Source: Pseudomonas saponiphila
Lineage (GTDB): Bacteria; Pseudomonadota; Gammaproteobacteria; Pseudomonadales; Pseudomonadaceae
Assembly: GCF_900105185.1 (NCBI RefSeq)
Contig: NZ_FNTJ01000001.1
Coordinates: 3,616,501-3,680,500 of the forward strand
DNA length: 64,000 nt
Direction: 5' to 3'
Part shown: one piece after another, positions 52,894 through 62,540 of the stretch
How the letters are laid out: every line of letters begins with the position of its first letter
How positions within the stretch are numbered: position 1 is the stretch's first letter
Position numbers and translations under genes: made by a program
Notes under the pieces: generated by a model
Seen by the model: only the letters and a program-made list of their open reading frames with translations
Database searches by the model: none
Told to the model about the DNA's origin: nothing

Positions 52894-55800
52894 ATGCTCG
52901 GGCTGGTCAAGACCGCACTGCTCAAGCCCTACACGTTCATCGTGCTGGCGATATTTATCTGCATCATCGGGCCCCTGGCGGCCCTGCGTACCCCCACCGA
53001 CGTGTTTCCCGATATCGGCATCCCGGTGGTGGCGGTGGTCTGGCAGTACAACGGCCTGTCGCCGGAGGCCATGGCCGGGCGGGTGATCTACACCTACGAG
53101 CGCTCCCTGAGCACCACGGTCAACGACATTGAGCACATCGAGTCGCAGTCGCTGCCGGGCATGGGCATCGTCAAGATCTTCTTCCAGCCCGGGGTCGATA
53201 TCCGCACCGCCAACGCCCAGGTGACCGCGGTGTCGCAAACCGTGCTCAAGCAGATGCCACCGGGCATCACCCCGCCGCTGATCCTCAACTACAGTGCCTC
53301 GACAGTGCCGATCCTGCAGATGGCCTTTTCCAGCCCGACCCTGTCGGAAGCAAAGATCCGCGACCTGGTGCAGAACAACATTCGCCTGCCCCTGAGCTCG
53401 CTGCCGGGGCTGGCCATGCCTACGCCCATGGGCGGCAAGCAGCGGCAGATCACCCTCGACCTGGACCCGCAAGCCCTGGCCGCCAAGGGCCTGTCGGCCC
53501 AGGACGTGGGCAACGCCCTGGCGGCGCAGAACCAGATCATCCCGGTGGGCACCGCCAAGCTCGGCGGCAATGAATACACGGTGCTGCTGAACAACAGCCC
53601 GACCGCCATCGACGAGCTCAACGACCTGCCGATCAAGACCGTGGACGGTGCCTTGATCACCATCGGCCAGGTGGCCCACGTGCGTGACGGCTCGCCGCCG
53701 CAGACCAATATCGTGCGGGTCGACGGACGTCGCGCGGTGCTGATGCCAGCGCTGAAGAACGGCAATATTTCCACCCTGTCGATCGTCGACGGCATCCGCC
53801 AGATGCTGCCGCGGATCAATGAAACCCTGCCACCGGCGCTGAAGACCTCGCTGCTGGGCGATGCCTCGGTGTTCGTCAAGCAGTCGGTGGGCAGCGTAGC
53901 CCGGGAAGGCATCATCGCCGCCCTGCTGACCAGCGCGATGATCCTGCTGTTCCTCGGTAGCTGGCGCTCCACGTTGATCATCGCCGCCTCGATTCCCCTG
54001 GCGGTGCTCTCGGCCATTGCCCTGCTGGCGGCCAGCGGCCAGACCCTCAACGTCATGACCCTGGGCGGCCTGGCCCTGGCGGTGGGGATCCTGGTGGACG
54101 ACGCCACGGTGACCATCGAGAACATCAACTGGCACCTGGAACAGGGCAAGGCGGTCAAGCAGGCGATCCTCGACGGCGCCCAGCAGATCGTCGGCCCGGC
54201 CTTCGTCTCGCTGCTGTGCATCTGCATCGTCTTCGTGCCGATGTTCCTGTTGCAGGGCATCGCCGGCTACCTGTTCCGGCCCATGGCCCTGGCGGTGATC
54301 TTCGCCATGGCCAGCTCGTTCATCCTCTCGCGGACCCTGGTGCCCACACTGGCCATGTACCTGCTCAAGCCCCATGCGCCAGAAGCAGGGCCCGGGCATC
54401 ACCCGGAAGACGCCTTCATCAACCACCACGAAGGCGAACAGCACGCCCTGCCACGCGGCGCCCTGGTGCGCGGGCTGCTGGCCTTCCAGCAAGGTTTCGA
54501 GGCGCGTTTTTCCAACGTGCGCGACACCTACCATGGCCTGCTGCATCTGGCCCTGGGCCGGCGCAAGACCTTCATCCTCGGCTTTCTTGCTTGCGTGCTG
54601 GCCTCCTTCGCCCTGCTGCCGAGCCTGGGCCAGGACTTCTTCCCCGCCACCGATGCCGGGGCCCTGGCCCTGCACGTGCGCCTGCCCCTGGGCACGCGGA
54701 TCGAGGAAAGCGCGGCAGCCTTCGACCGCATCGAAGCGCGGATTCGCGAGGTGATCCCGGCCGAGCAACTGGACAGCCTCATCGACAACATCGGCATCCC
54801 CTTGAGCGGCATCGACATGGCCTACAGCAACAGCGGCACCATCGGCCCCCAGGACGGCGACATCCAGGTCACCCTCAAACCCGGCCACGCCCCCAGCGTC
54901 GACTATGTGAAGAAGCTGCGCGAAGCACTGCCGGAAAGCTTCCCCGGCAGCCAGTTCGCCTTCCTGCCGGCGGACATCAGCAGCCAGATCCTCAACTTCG
55001 GCGCCCCGGCCCCCCTGGACGTGAAAATCTCCGGCCCCGACGCCGCGGCCAACCGCGCCTTCGCCCTGGAACTGCAACGGCGCCTGCAGCACGTGCCGGG
55101 CATCGCCGACCTGCGCCTGCAGCAATCCACCGGCTACCCGTCCTTGCAGGTCAAGGTCGACCGCCTGCGGGCCAACGGCCTGGGCATCACCGAGCGTGAC
55201 GTGACCAACAGCATGGTGGCGTCCTTGGCCGGCAGCTCCCAGGTGGCGCCGACCTTCTGGCTCAACCCGAAGAACGGCGTGTCTTACTCCATCGTCGCCG
55301 CCACCCCGCAGTACCGCCTGGACAGCCTGCCGGCCCTGGAGGCGCTACCGGTCACTGGCAGCAATGGCCAGTCGCAGATCCTTGGCGGCCTGGCGGATAT
55401 CTCCCGCGTAGAAAGCCCGGCGGTGGTCAGCCACTACAACATCCAGCCCACCCTGGACCTGTACGCCAACGTCCAGGGCCGCGACCTGGGCGCCGTGGCC
55501 CACGACATGCAAAAGGTCCTGGACGACGCCGCGGCCCTGCGGCCCAAGGGCGCCACGGTCAGCCTGCACGGGCAGATCGACGCCCTGCATGAAGCCTTCA
55601 GCGGCTTGAGCCTGGGCCTGCTGGGGGCGGTGGTGCTGATCTACCTGCTGATCGTGGTCAACTTCCAGTCCTGGGTCGATCCGTTCGTGATCATCACCGC
55701 GCTGCCCGCCGCCCTGGCCGGGATCGTCTGGATGCTGTTCCTGAGCGGCACTTCGCTGTCGGTGCCGGCGCTGACCGGGGCCATCCTGTGCATGGGGGTG

Positions 55801-56115
55801 GCCACCGCCAACTCGATCCTGGTGGTGAGCTTCTGCCGCGAGCGCCTGGCGGCCCACGGCGACGCCCTCAAGGCCGCCCTGGAAGCTGGCTACACGCGCT
55901 TTCGCCCGGTGTGCATGACCGCCCTGGCGATGATCATCGGCATGCTGCCCCTGGCCCTGTCCGAGGAACAGAACGCCCCCCTGGGCCGCGCGGTGATCGG
56001 CGGTCTGCTCCTCGCCACCGTCGCCACCCTGATCTTTGTCCCCGTGGTCTTCAGCCTGGTCCACGGCCGTCACTCCCAATCCGCTGTCGTTGGAGAAAAC
56101 ACCCATGTCGCCTGA
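52894..56115 (+). CDS. RND efflux pump, inner-membrane subunit (chromosomal)
   Basis: A 1073-residue RND transporter with 12 helices. Helix 4 reads 'GILVDDATVTIENINWHLEQ', with an Asp-Asp pair, and the N-terminus 'LLKPYTFIVLAIFICIIGPL' is followed by 'TPTDVFPDIGIPVVAVVWQY'. The start at 52894 follows GGAGG by eight bases. The pump gene comes first in the operon and overlaps the adaptor gene, an order seen in several Pseudomonas RND systems. Substrates are unknown. Confidence 0.93.
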   Translation: MLGLVKTALLKPYTFIVLAIFICIIGPLAALRTPTDVFPDIGIPVVAVVWQYNGLSPEAMAGRVIYTYERSLSTTVNDIEHIESQSLPGMGIVKIFFQPGVDIRTANAQVTAVSQTVLKQMPPGITPPLILNYSASTVPILQMAFSSPTLSEAKIRDLVQNNIRLPLSSLPGLAMPTPMGGKQRQITLDLDPQALAAKGLSAQDVGNALAAQNQIIPVGTAKLGGNEYTVLLNNSPTAIDELNDLPIKTVDGALITIGQVAHVRDGSPPQTNIVRVDGRRAVLMPALKNGNISTLSIVDGIRQMLPRINETLPPALKTSLLGDASVFVKQSVGSVAREGIIAALLTSAMILLFLGSWRSTLIIAASIPLAVLSAIALLAASGQTLNVMTLGGLALAVGILVDDATVTIENINWHLEQGKAVKQAILDGAQQIVGPAFVSLLCICIVFVPMFLLQGIAGYLFRPMALAVIFAMASSFILSRTLVPTLAMYLLKPHAPEAGPGHHPEDAFINHHEGEQHALPRGALVRGLLAFQQGFEARFSNVRDTYHGLLHLALGRRKTFILGFLACVLASFALLPSLGQDFFPATDAGALALHVRLPLGTRIEESAAAFDRIEARIREVIPAEQLDSLIDNIGIPLSGIDMAYSNSGTIGPQDGDIQVTLKPGHAPSVDYVKKLREALPESFPGSQFAFLPADISSQILNFGAPAPLDVKISGPDAAANRAFALELQRRLQHVPGIADLRLQQSTGYPSLQVKVDRLRANGLGITERDVTNSMVASLAGSSQVAPTFWLNPKNGVSYSIVAATPQYRLDSLPALEALPVTGSNGQSQILGGLADISRVESPAVVSHYNIQPTLDLYANVQGRDLGAVAHDMQKVLDDAAALRPKGATVSLHGQIDALHEAFSGLSLGLLGAVVLIYLLIVVNFQSWVDPFVIITALPAALAGIVWMLFLSGTSLSVPALTGAILCMGVATANSILVVSFCRERLAAHGDALKAALEAGYTRFRPVCMTALAMIIGMLPLALSEEQNAPLGRAVIGGLLLATVATLIFVPVVFSLVHGRHSQSAVVGENTHVA

Positions 56116-57271
56116 TCACACCCCATCGCGCAAACGCCTGATGCTGCTGGGCATCGGCAGTCTGAGCCTGGCCGCGCTGCTGGTGGCCAGCGGCCTGGCG
56201 GCGCGCACCCGGCATGAACGGGCCGTGGTCGCCTGGACCGAAACCGCCGCCGTGCCGCAGGTGCTGGTGTTCCAGCCGCAGCCCAACGTGCTGGGCGACA
56301 GCCTGCGCCTGCCGGCGCACCTGGAAGCCTGGAGCAAGGCGCCGATCCACGCCCGGGTCAGCGGCTACCTCAAGGACTGGAGCCAGGACATCGGCGCCAA
56401 GGTCGCCGCCGGACAAGTGCTGGCCCATATCGACAGCCCCGACCTGGACCAGCAAGTGGCCCAGGCCCGAGCGCGAATGATCCAGCAGCAGGCCAATGCA
56501 CGGCTGGCCCAGACCACCGCCGAGCGCTGGCAGCACCTGCTGGCCAGCCACTCGGTGTCGCGCCAGGAGGCCGATGAAAAAAGCTCCAACGCCGCCGCGG
56601 CCAAGGCCAGCGCCGAGGCAGCCGCCGCCGACTACGCACGGCTCACGGCGCTGGAGGACTACAAGACCATTCGCGCACCGTTCGCCGGCACCCTCACCGC
56701 CCGTCACACCGACATCGGCCAGTTGATCAAGGCCGACAACGACAGCGACCCGGAACTGTTCGACCTGGCGGACACCCACAAGCTGCGGCTCTACGTGCCC
56801 ATTCCGCAGAACTACGCCAGCGTCATCCGCCCCGGCCTGGTGGCCCAGTTGACCGTGCCCGAGCACCCCGGCCAGCACTTCAGCGCGCAACTGGTGGGCG
56901 ACTCCACCGCCATCGACTCACGCTCCGGCACCCTGCTGGCGCAGTTCGTCGCCGCCAACCCCGACGGCGCGCTGATGCCCGGCGACTATGCCGAGGCGAC
57001 CCTGGCCATCCCCGCCGACACCCACGGCGTGAGCATCCCCGCCAGCGCCCTGATCTTCCGCGCCCAGGGCACCCAGGTGGCAGTGATCGACAGCGCCAAG
57101 CGCGTGCACCTGCGCAGCATTCATATCGGCCTCGACCTCGGCGAGCGGCTGGTGATCGACCAGGGCCTGCAAGCCAGCGATCACGTCATCGACAACCCGC
57201 CGGACGCCCTGCGCGAAGGTGACCGGGTGCAACTGGCGGACGCCGGAGGTGAGCATGCGCCCAAGGCTTAA
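56105..57271 (+). CDS. RND periplasmic adaptor (chromosomal)
   Basis: A 388-residue membrane-fusion protein with an N-terminal membrane anchor ('LMLLGIGSLSLAALLVASGL'). The lipoyl motif 'IHARVSGYLKDWSQDIGAKV' is followed by a hairpin domain (residues about 110-175) and 'DYKTIRAPFAGTLTARHTDI', the second lipoyl half. The ATG at 56105 lies inside the pump gene, 11 bp before its stop. It is unlike the ICE adaptor, which is a lipoprotein. Confidence 0.92.
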   Translation: MSPDHTPSRKRLMLLGIGSLSLAALLVASGLAARTRHERAVVAWTETAAVPQVLVFQPQPNVLGDSLRLPAHLEAWSKAPIHARVSGYLKDWSQDIGAKVAAGQVLAHIDSPDLDQQVAQARARMIQQQANARLAQTTAERWQHLLASHSVSRQEADEKSSNAAAAKASAEAAAADYARLTALEDYKTIRAPFAGTLTARHTDIGQLIKADNDSDPELFDLADTHKLRLYVPIPQNYASVIRPGLVAQLTVPEHPGQHFSAQLVGDSTAIDSRSGTLLAQFVAANPDGALMPGDYAEATLAIPADTHGVSIPASALIFRAQGTQVAVIDSAKRVHLRSIHIGLDLGERLVIDQGLQASDHVIDNPPDALREGDRVQLADAGGEHAPKA

Positions 57272-58676
57272 GCCCCTCGCCGCCCTATTGGTGCTGGCCC
57301 TGCACGGCTGCTCCCTGGCGCCCCACTACCAGGTGCCGGCCATCGACCTGCCGGCGCAGTATCGCGAACAGAGCAGCGACGGCCCCTGGCACCCGGCCGC
57401 CACGCCTCAGGTCATCGGCGAACAATGGTGGCTGCTGTACCAGGACCCGCGTCTGAACGACCTGCAACAACACCTGCTCCAGGCCAACCCGGATCTGGCG
57501 GCGGCCCTGGCCCACTACGACGGCGCCCAGGCCTACGCCAGCCAACTGCACGCCGGACTGTTCCCGCTGATCAGCGCCAGCGCCCAACCGTTGCGCCAGC
57601 GCCAGTCGGACAGCCGCCCGCTGCGCGGCAGCACGCAACCGTCGATCTACAACAGCAACACCGCCGGTTTCGCCCTGAGCTTCGACCTCGACCTCTGGGG
57701 CCGGATTCGCAATCAAGCCGCGGCCGGCGACGCCCAGGCCCAGGCTTCGGGTGATGATCTGGCGGCGGCGCGCCTGAGCTTGCAAAAACAACTGGCCATG
57801 CTCTATGTGCAACTCAATGGCCTGGATGCCCAGAGCCGGATTCTCAGCCGTTCCCTGGAGGATTACGCCCAAGCCCTGCAACTGACCCGCGACCGCTACC
57901 AGGGGCAGATCGCCTCGGAACTGGACCTGACCCGGGCCCAGAGCCAACTGGCCAGCGCCGAAGCGGAACTGGACGAAGTGCGCGCCCAGCGCAACCTCAG
58001 CGAACACGCCATCGGCGAACTGGTGGGCGAACCGGCCAGCCGCTTCAGCCTCGCGCCCTCGGAGCAACTGCTGAGCCTGCCGAGCATTCCCCAGCAACTG
58101 CCCAGCACCTTGCTGCAACGGCGCCCGGACATTGCCGCGGCCGAACGCCGGGTGTACGCCGCCAATGCCGGCATCGGCATCGCCCGCGCCGCCTGGTACC
58201 CGGATTTCAGCCTGACCGGCATGCTCGGCGGCCAGACCCAGGGCGTGGGCAACCTGCTGGCGGCGGGTAATCGCTATTGGGCCCTGGGGCCCTTGGTGAA
58301 TCTGCCGATTTTTGACGGCGGCCGGCTGAGCGCCAATGAGCGCCAGGCCCATGCCGAGTTTGAAGAAGCCGCCGCGCATTACCGTGGGCAAGTGCTGCGA
58401 GCGGTGCGCGAGGTGGAGGACAACCTGGGGCAACTGCGGGATCTGCGCCAGGAGGCGCTGGATCAGCAGGCGGCGGTGAATGCTGCGTTGCACACCCAGG
58501 CCTTGGCCATGAACAGCTATCAGGCGGGTGCCGTCAGCTACCTGGATGTTGTGACAGCGCAGACTGCGGCGCTCCAGGCTCAGCGAGGGTTGCAGGCGCT
58601 GCAGACGCGGGAGTTGCAGGCCAGTGTGGGGTTGGTGGTCGCGTTGGGTGGAGGAGAGTCAGCGGCAAGTTTGTAG
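57255..58676 (+). CDS. RND outer-membrane factor lipoprotein (chromosomal)
   Basis: A 473-residue OprM/NodT-type outer-membrane channel. The signal ends in the lipobox 'LLVLALHGCSLAP', and 'VIGEQWWLLYQDPRLNDLQQ' and 'LNSYQAGAVSYLDVVTAQTA'-type text (here 'MNSYQAGAVSYLDVVTAQTA') are family markers. The start overlaps the adaptor gene end by 17 bp. It completes a three-part pump encoded in one operon. Confidence 0.92.
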   Translation: MRPRLKPLAALLVLALHGCSLAPHYQVPAIDLPAQYREQSSDGPWHPAATPQVIGEQWWLLYQDPRLNDLQQHLLQANPDLAAALAHYDGAQAYASQLHAGLFPLISASAQPLRQRQSDSRPLRGSTQPSIYNSNTAGFALSFDLDLWGRIRNQAAAGDAQAQASGDDLAAARLSLQKQLAMLYVQLNGLDAQSRILSRSLEDYAQALQLTRDRYQGQIASELDLTRAQSQLASAEAELDEVRAQRNLSEHAIGELVGEPASRFSLAPSEQLLSLPSIPQQLPSTLLQRRPDIAAAERRVYAANAGIGIARAAWYPDFSLTGMLGGQTQGVGNLLAAGNRYWALGPLVNLPIFDGGRLSANERQAHAEFEEAAAHYRGQVLRAVREVEDNLGQLRDLRQEALDQQAAVNAALHTQALAMNSYQAGAVSYLDVVTAQTAALQAQRGLQALQTRELQASVGLVVALGGGESAASL

Positions 58677-58805
58677 CGGCAAGCGGCAAGCAAAAAGCTT
58701 GAGGTTTGCCGCCTCGCCCTATGCGTCGCCAACCGTTGCTGATAGTGTTGAGCGCCAAAAAAGTAGTTATCATACCCACCGCCACGACAGGGAGTTGAAA
58801 GCGAT

Positions 58806-58985
58806 GTGAACAGCCGGCAACTCATCGCCCAGATCGAAGCAGATGGTTGGTATCTGGTCAGGGTCAAGGGCAGTCACCACCACTTCAAACACCCAACCAA
58901 GCCAGGCCTGGTCACCATTCCCCATCCCAAAAAAGATCTACTGGCCAAAACGGTAAGCAGCATATTGAAACAAGCCCGGCTCTAA
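58806..58985 (+). CDS. hicA: HicA-like mRNA-interferase toxin
   Basis: A 59-residue protein, GTG start at 58806. 'LIAQIEADGWYLVRVKGSHH' then 'HFKHPTKPGLVTIPHPKKDL' is the HicA double-stranded RNA-binding-like fold, with the catalytic histidine in 'KGSHHHF'. HicA cleaves mRNA and is held by HicB. The HicB gene follows after 43 bp. The gene is short, but length, motif and partner all agree. Confidence 0.9.
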   Translation: MNSRQLIAQIEADGWYLVRVKGSHHHFKHPTKPGLVTIPHPKKDLLAKTVSSILKQARL

Positions 58986-59028
58986 CCACCCAGGCTCGAC
59001 GCTCCCAGGTCCGAAGGAGGATCAGTCC

Positions 59029-59436
59029 ATGCTCTATCCCATTGCCATTCTCCCCGGTGACGACCAACACGCCTGGGGTGTGGAAGTACCCGATATTCCT
59101 GGCTGCTTCTCCGCCGGTGACGACCTCGACGACGCCATGGCCATGGCCCGCGAAGCCATCGAAGGCCACCTGGAATTACTGGCAGAAGAAGGCGCAGCCA
59201 TTCCCACCGCCCGCACAGTGACCCTCCATGCCACCAATCCCCAGTATCAAGGCTGCACTTGGGCCGTGATTGATATCGACATCACCCGCTACATGGGCAA
59301 GGCGGAAAAACTCAACATCACGCTGCCGGGCTATTTGCTGAATCGAATTGATGAATATGTGAAACATCATCCGGAACAGAAAAGCCGATCGGGCTTTTTG
59401 GCTCAGGCTGCGTTGAGGGTGTTGCAGGGCGGTTGA
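59029..59436 (+). CDS. hicB: HicB-like antitoxin
   Basis: A 135-residue antitoxin. The N-terminal partial RNase H-like domain reads 'HAWGVEVPDIPGCFSAGDDL' and 'DDAMAMAREAIEGHLELLAE', and the C-terminal ribbon-helix-helix is 'KLNITLPGYLLNRIDEYVKH'. It binds HicA and probably the hicAB promoter through the RHH domain. GGAGGATCAGTCC precedes the ATG. The pair is complete. Confidence 0.93.
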   Translation: MLYPIAILPGDDQHAWGVEVPDIPGCFSAGDDLDDAMAMAREAIEGHLELLAEEGAAIPTARTVTLHATNPQYQGCTWAVIDIDITRYMGKAEKLNITLPGYLLNRIDEYVKHHPEQKSRSGFLAQAALRVLQGG

Positions 59437-60666
59437 GGGCTTTGCACTTGCTCTCACTCCCACTTCAGGAGCCCGGAACGAGGTGCCGGAAACCGGAGCA
59501 GGAACCCTTTGGTTATGTTGGGCTGGACCGGCATTCCAGCTTTGCCAAAGTGATTCGCCCTTACCGCGAGTTCTGGGTACATATCCGTTGCTGCGGGTGT
59601 GGCGGCTGGCGGTTCCGCTTTTACAGCGGCTCACTTTTGAAAAGCGCAAAAGTAAGCAAAACGCTCTGCCCCTCCACTCGGTGCCTCGCTTAGGCTCGGC
59701 ATGCCCTCACTCCGGCATTGATCCGTGGGCCGCCGCCACAGGCCATCCATGGCCTGGGGCGGCTAACCCGGCATCCCTGCCGGGTTACCCACGGATCAAT
59801 GCCTGCGTTCGGCCATCGTGGTTAACGGGGCGCTCAGATCAAAATCAAAAGCAAGATCAAAATCTGACGGCGGCCTGCCGGCCGGCCTGTTTCATTGACG
59901 TTCGCGTTACATGTAGCCGGCATGCGCACCTTGGCTTTGGCTTTTGATCTTGATCTTGATCTTCAGGCCCCTTCCCAGCCGGCCGAGCGTAGGCGTTGCG
60001 TAGGGGGCAGCTCGGCATGGATGCCGAGCTAGCCGCCCCAGGCCATGGATGGCCGGTTGGCGGCGGGCCCCCGGAGCAATGCCGAAGCGAGGGAACCCCG
60101 AGCCCCAGCGAGGGGGCCATGGAGGGGCAAGCGTTTTTTGGTTCCTTTTTTTGGCGTTTAAAAAAAAGGGACTCGCCGTAAGGGCGAAACCCTAAGTGGC
60201 CGTTACCGCAGGAATGGATATGTACCCCATCCCCCCGCTGTAAAAGCGGAACCGCCAGCCGCAGCAACGGATATGTACCCCGTCCCCCGCCATAAAGGCA
60301 AAACCGCCAGCCGCCACACCCGCAGCAACGGATATGCCCCCCACCAAAACCAGCCACCAACACCACGAAACAAGCGCTCAAACATCTCCCCAACCACCCT
60401 GTTGCAGCGCTATGACGTCGCTCGTACAGTCCCCACTCGCAACCCAATCCGCGAGCGACCTTGGCCGGTCGAATATAGGAACGCATCGACTATCAAACCA
60501 TCATTGCAGTCGCTTTTTGCGCCAGCGATCGAGGGACATGACGGTGATGCGCGGAACACCTTCTGGTGCACTGCTGTCCCGTCTCCGGCCAGTCTTTCCG
60601 CGTACTACCGCCCTACTCCTCCCAATCAGCGAAAAAGGTGACTGCTCTGAAAAAGGAGCCGTACCT
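59437..60666. other. 1.2-kb intergenic region with no supported gene
   Basis: Filled mostly by the large inverted repeat (59575-60280) and by further copies of its ends to about 60335. From 60336 to 60666 lies the likely promoter of the DUF6124 gene. Frames here are translations of repeats and show no family-like sequence. Confidence 0.65.
59575..60280. repeat. 700-bp nested imperfect inverted repeat
   Basis: Outer arms: GGGTACATATCCGTTGCTGC at 59575-59594, followed by a GGCGGTTCCGCTTTTACAGCGG block to 59629, pair with CCGCTGTAAAAGCGG and GCAGCAACGGATATGTACCC at 60235-60280. Inside, GGCCATCCATGGCC-type and GGGGCGGCTA-type blocks recur inverted, and near the centre GATCAAAATCAAAAGC (59837 onward) faces GCTTTTGATCTTGATC. 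Each half also holds its own hairpin (AACCCGGCA/TGCCGGGTT and AGCTCGGCAT/ATGCCGAGCT). The GCAGCAACGGATATG end recurs at about 60331. Confidence 0.75.
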
Positions 60667-60939
60667 ATGACTGACCATCACCTCCCCCGCTTCACCCCCA
60701 TCGACACCCACGACACCGAACACCCGGTGTTCTACCTCGATACCCAAGCCCCCTTGAGCGACCTGGCCAGCAACGCCGCCCATCGTTTCACCGTGGTCCG
60801 CGACCTGATGGACAGCCTGTCCAGCCTGAAACTGAAAGACATCAGCGATTGCGATCTGACCCGCATCACCCGTGGTGTACACCTGCTCACCCGAGAAGGT
60901 TGCGCGTTGCTGGAAGTGATTCAGTGGCGGGTGGCGTAG
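60667..60939 (+). CDS. DUF6124 protein
   Basis: A 90-residue protein. 'PLSDLASNAAHRFTVVRDLM' and 'DLTRITRGVHLLTREGCALL' match the DUF6124 (formerly DUF3077) family, small helical proteins abundant in pseudomonads. The start is ATG at 60667 after AAAAGGAGCCGTACCT. The function is unknown. Its stop codon is the first TAG of a REPIN. Confidence 0.8.
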   Translation: MTDHHLPRFTPIDTHDTEHPVFYLDTQAPLSDLASNAAHRFTVVRDLMDSLSSLKLKDISDCDLTRITRGVHLLTREGCALLEVIQWRVA

Positions 60940-60999
60940 GAGCCAGCTTGCCGGCGAAGGCGGTCTTACGGGCCCCTTCGCTGGCAAGCCAGCTCCTAC
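60936..60999. repeat. Short REPIN-type palindrome
   Basis: GTAGGAGCCAGCTTGCCGGC at 60936 faces GCCAGCTCCTAC ending 60999, with a 30-bp centre. It overlaps the DUF6124 stop codon and separates it from msrA, so it could end the transcripts converging here. Confidence 0.8.
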
Positions 61000-61023
61000 A
61001 AAAGCCGGCGCACCTACTGGCGA

Positions 61024-61488
61024 TCAGATGTGGCAAGTACTCAGGCCGTTCTTCTCCAGGTAACGCTGGTGCGCTTCATCCGCCAGGTCGAAGCGGCCCA
61101 GGGGCACGATGACCGTGGCCACGGGTTTGTTGAGTCGACCGGAGGCTTGCAAGGCGGTCTTGGCCGCCCTCGCCTGTTCGGCTTGCGCGGCGTTGGTGTG
61201 GAAGATCGCCGAACGATATTTCACTCCGCCATGCTCGCCCTGGCGATCCACCGAGGTGGGATCGTGCAGGCCCCAGAAGTGTTCGATCAGACGGGCATAG
61301 GTCAGTACCTGCGGGTCGAAATCCACCTGCACTACCTCGATCTGCAACGCCTCGTCCCCCGCTTCCACGGCGTAGCCGACACGGCTGTCGATGACCCCCG
61401 GCAGCGCCCGGAACGCGGCTTCCGCGCCCCAGAAGCAGCCGGCGCCAAAGGTCGCCTGTTCGAGGCTGCTCACCGGCGCCCCACTCAT
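61024..61488 (-). CDS. msrA: Peptide-methionine (S)-S-oxide reductase MsrA
   Basis: A 154-residue repair enzyme that reduces S-methionine sulfoxide in proteins. The catalytic motif is GCFWG (C18), followed by 'GVIDSRVGYAVEAGDEALQI', 'EVVQVDFDPQVLTYARLIEH' and 'FWGLHDPTSVDRQGEHGGVKY', all conserved. A possible resolving cysteine is near the C-terminus ('GLSTCHI'). The ATG at 61488 overlaps the stop of the substrate-binding protein gene, so it is the last gene of the ABC operon. The length is somewhat short but complete. Confidence 0.93.
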   Translation of the reverse strand: MSGAPVSSLEQATFGAGCFWGAEAAFRALPGVIDSRVGYAVEAGDEALQIEVVQVDFDPQVLTYARLIEHFWGLHDPTSVDRQGEHGGVKYRSAIFHTNAAQAEQARAAKTALQASGRLNKPVATVIVPLGRFDLADEAHQRYLEKNGLSTCHI

Positions 61489-62540
61489 TGCGCCACTCCC
61501 ACTTTTTCACCGCTGGCGCCCAGCCAGCCATTGACGATCTGCGGGTGCGCTGCGACCCATTCCTTGGCCGCCTGCGCCGCCGGTTGCTGGTCCTTTTCGA
61601 TTTTGAGGATCAGGTCATTCAAGGCCTGGGGTTCGATGCTGAAGTTCTCCAGGAACGCGGCGATCCGTGGTGCGCGTTTTTGCAGAGCGGTGGACGCCAG
61701 GACGTAGACCCGGGCATCCGGGTAGGCGCAGGTGATCTTGCTCTTGCTCAGCCAGTCGGCATCCACCGTCGGGCTGATGAATTTCCAGCAGCCGTCGGCC
61801 TTGTACAGTGGGTCGCCCTTCTTGTTGTCCTGGGCGTAGCCGTCGAACGCCGGTTCATCCAGTCGGCGCAGGTCGAAGGCGGAGAAGATCCAGTCCGGGG
61901 TGTAGGCGTAGAACACCACGCCGCGCTGGGCCTTGTAGGCGGCGGCGAGCTTGGCGTAGGTCACCGAGGCTTCGGTGGACACCGATTCGAATTTGTCGGC
62001 AAAGCCAAAATCCTTGGCCTTGATCTGGCCGATGTAGGTCGACTCCCAGCCCGCCGGGCCCACCAGCAGTTGCGCCTTGCCGCCGCCCAGGGGTTCGAAG
62101 AGTTTCGCCACCTCGGGCTTTTGCAGGTCGTAGACCGACTTCACACCGTATTTGTCTTGCAGGTAGCCGGGGATGTAGAAGCCTTGCACCCCCAGGTACG
62201 GCTGCTTGTTGGGCACCAGGGAACGGGTGCCGCCGGTGACGTATTTGGCCCAGGCGGCGGACTGGTTAGGCAGCCAGATGTCGGTGAGCACGTCCACCGA
62301 GCCATCGCCCTTGGCCGCGGCGGCGAACAGCACCGGTACGTCACCGGCAAGGTAGGAAACGTCGCCGTCGAGGCGAGTCTTGATCACTTCGCCAAGGATA
62401 TTCTGGATGGCGATGGCGCCGGTCCAGTTCTGCTCGCCAATGACGATCTTGTCCTTGGCCAGCACCGGCAGGGACAAACCCAACAGCAGCGCGGCGGCGC
62501 CAAGGGTACGAGTAAACGACTTGTTCAAGGGACACCTCAT
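61485..62540 (-). CDS. Glycine betaine/choline-type ABC substrate-binding protein (OpuAC-like)
   Basis: A 351-residue periplasmic protein with a Sec signal ('TLGAAALLLGLSLPVLA'). 'IVIGEQNWTGAIAIQNILGE' and 'GAKAQLLVGPAGWESTYIGQ'-type sequence (here 'GGGKAQLLVGPAGWESTYIG') and 'GVVFYAYTPDWIFSAFDLRR' are the OpuAC/ProX family core, the aromatic residues forming the quaternary-ammonium box. The start at 62540 overlaps the permease stop, and its stop overlaps msrA. It delivers betaine, choline or a related compound to the fused permease. Confidence 0.88.
   Translation of the reverse strand: MRCPLNKSFTRTLGAAALLLGLSLPVLAKDKIVIGEQNWTGAIAIQNILGEVIKTRLDGDVSYLAGDVPVLFAAAAKGDGSVDVLTDIWLPNQSAAWAKYVTGGTRSLVPNKQPYLGVQGFYIPGYLQDKYGVKSVYDLQKPEVAKLFEPLGGGKAQLLVGPAGWESTYIGQIKAKDFGFADKFESVSTEASVTYAKLAAAYKAQRGVVFYAYTPDWIFSAFDLRRLDEPAFDGYAQDNKKGDPLYKADGCWKFISPTVDADWLSKSKITCAYPDARVYVLASTALQKRAPRIAAFLENFSIEPQALNDLILKIEKDQQPAAQAAKEWVAAHPQIVNGWLGASGEKVGVAQ

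Noticed and set aside
52834..55125. A 763-codon open frame on the minus strand opposite the chromosomal RND pump
   Set aside because: Antisense to a canonical RND gene; His/Gln/Gly-rich translation with no recognised motif.
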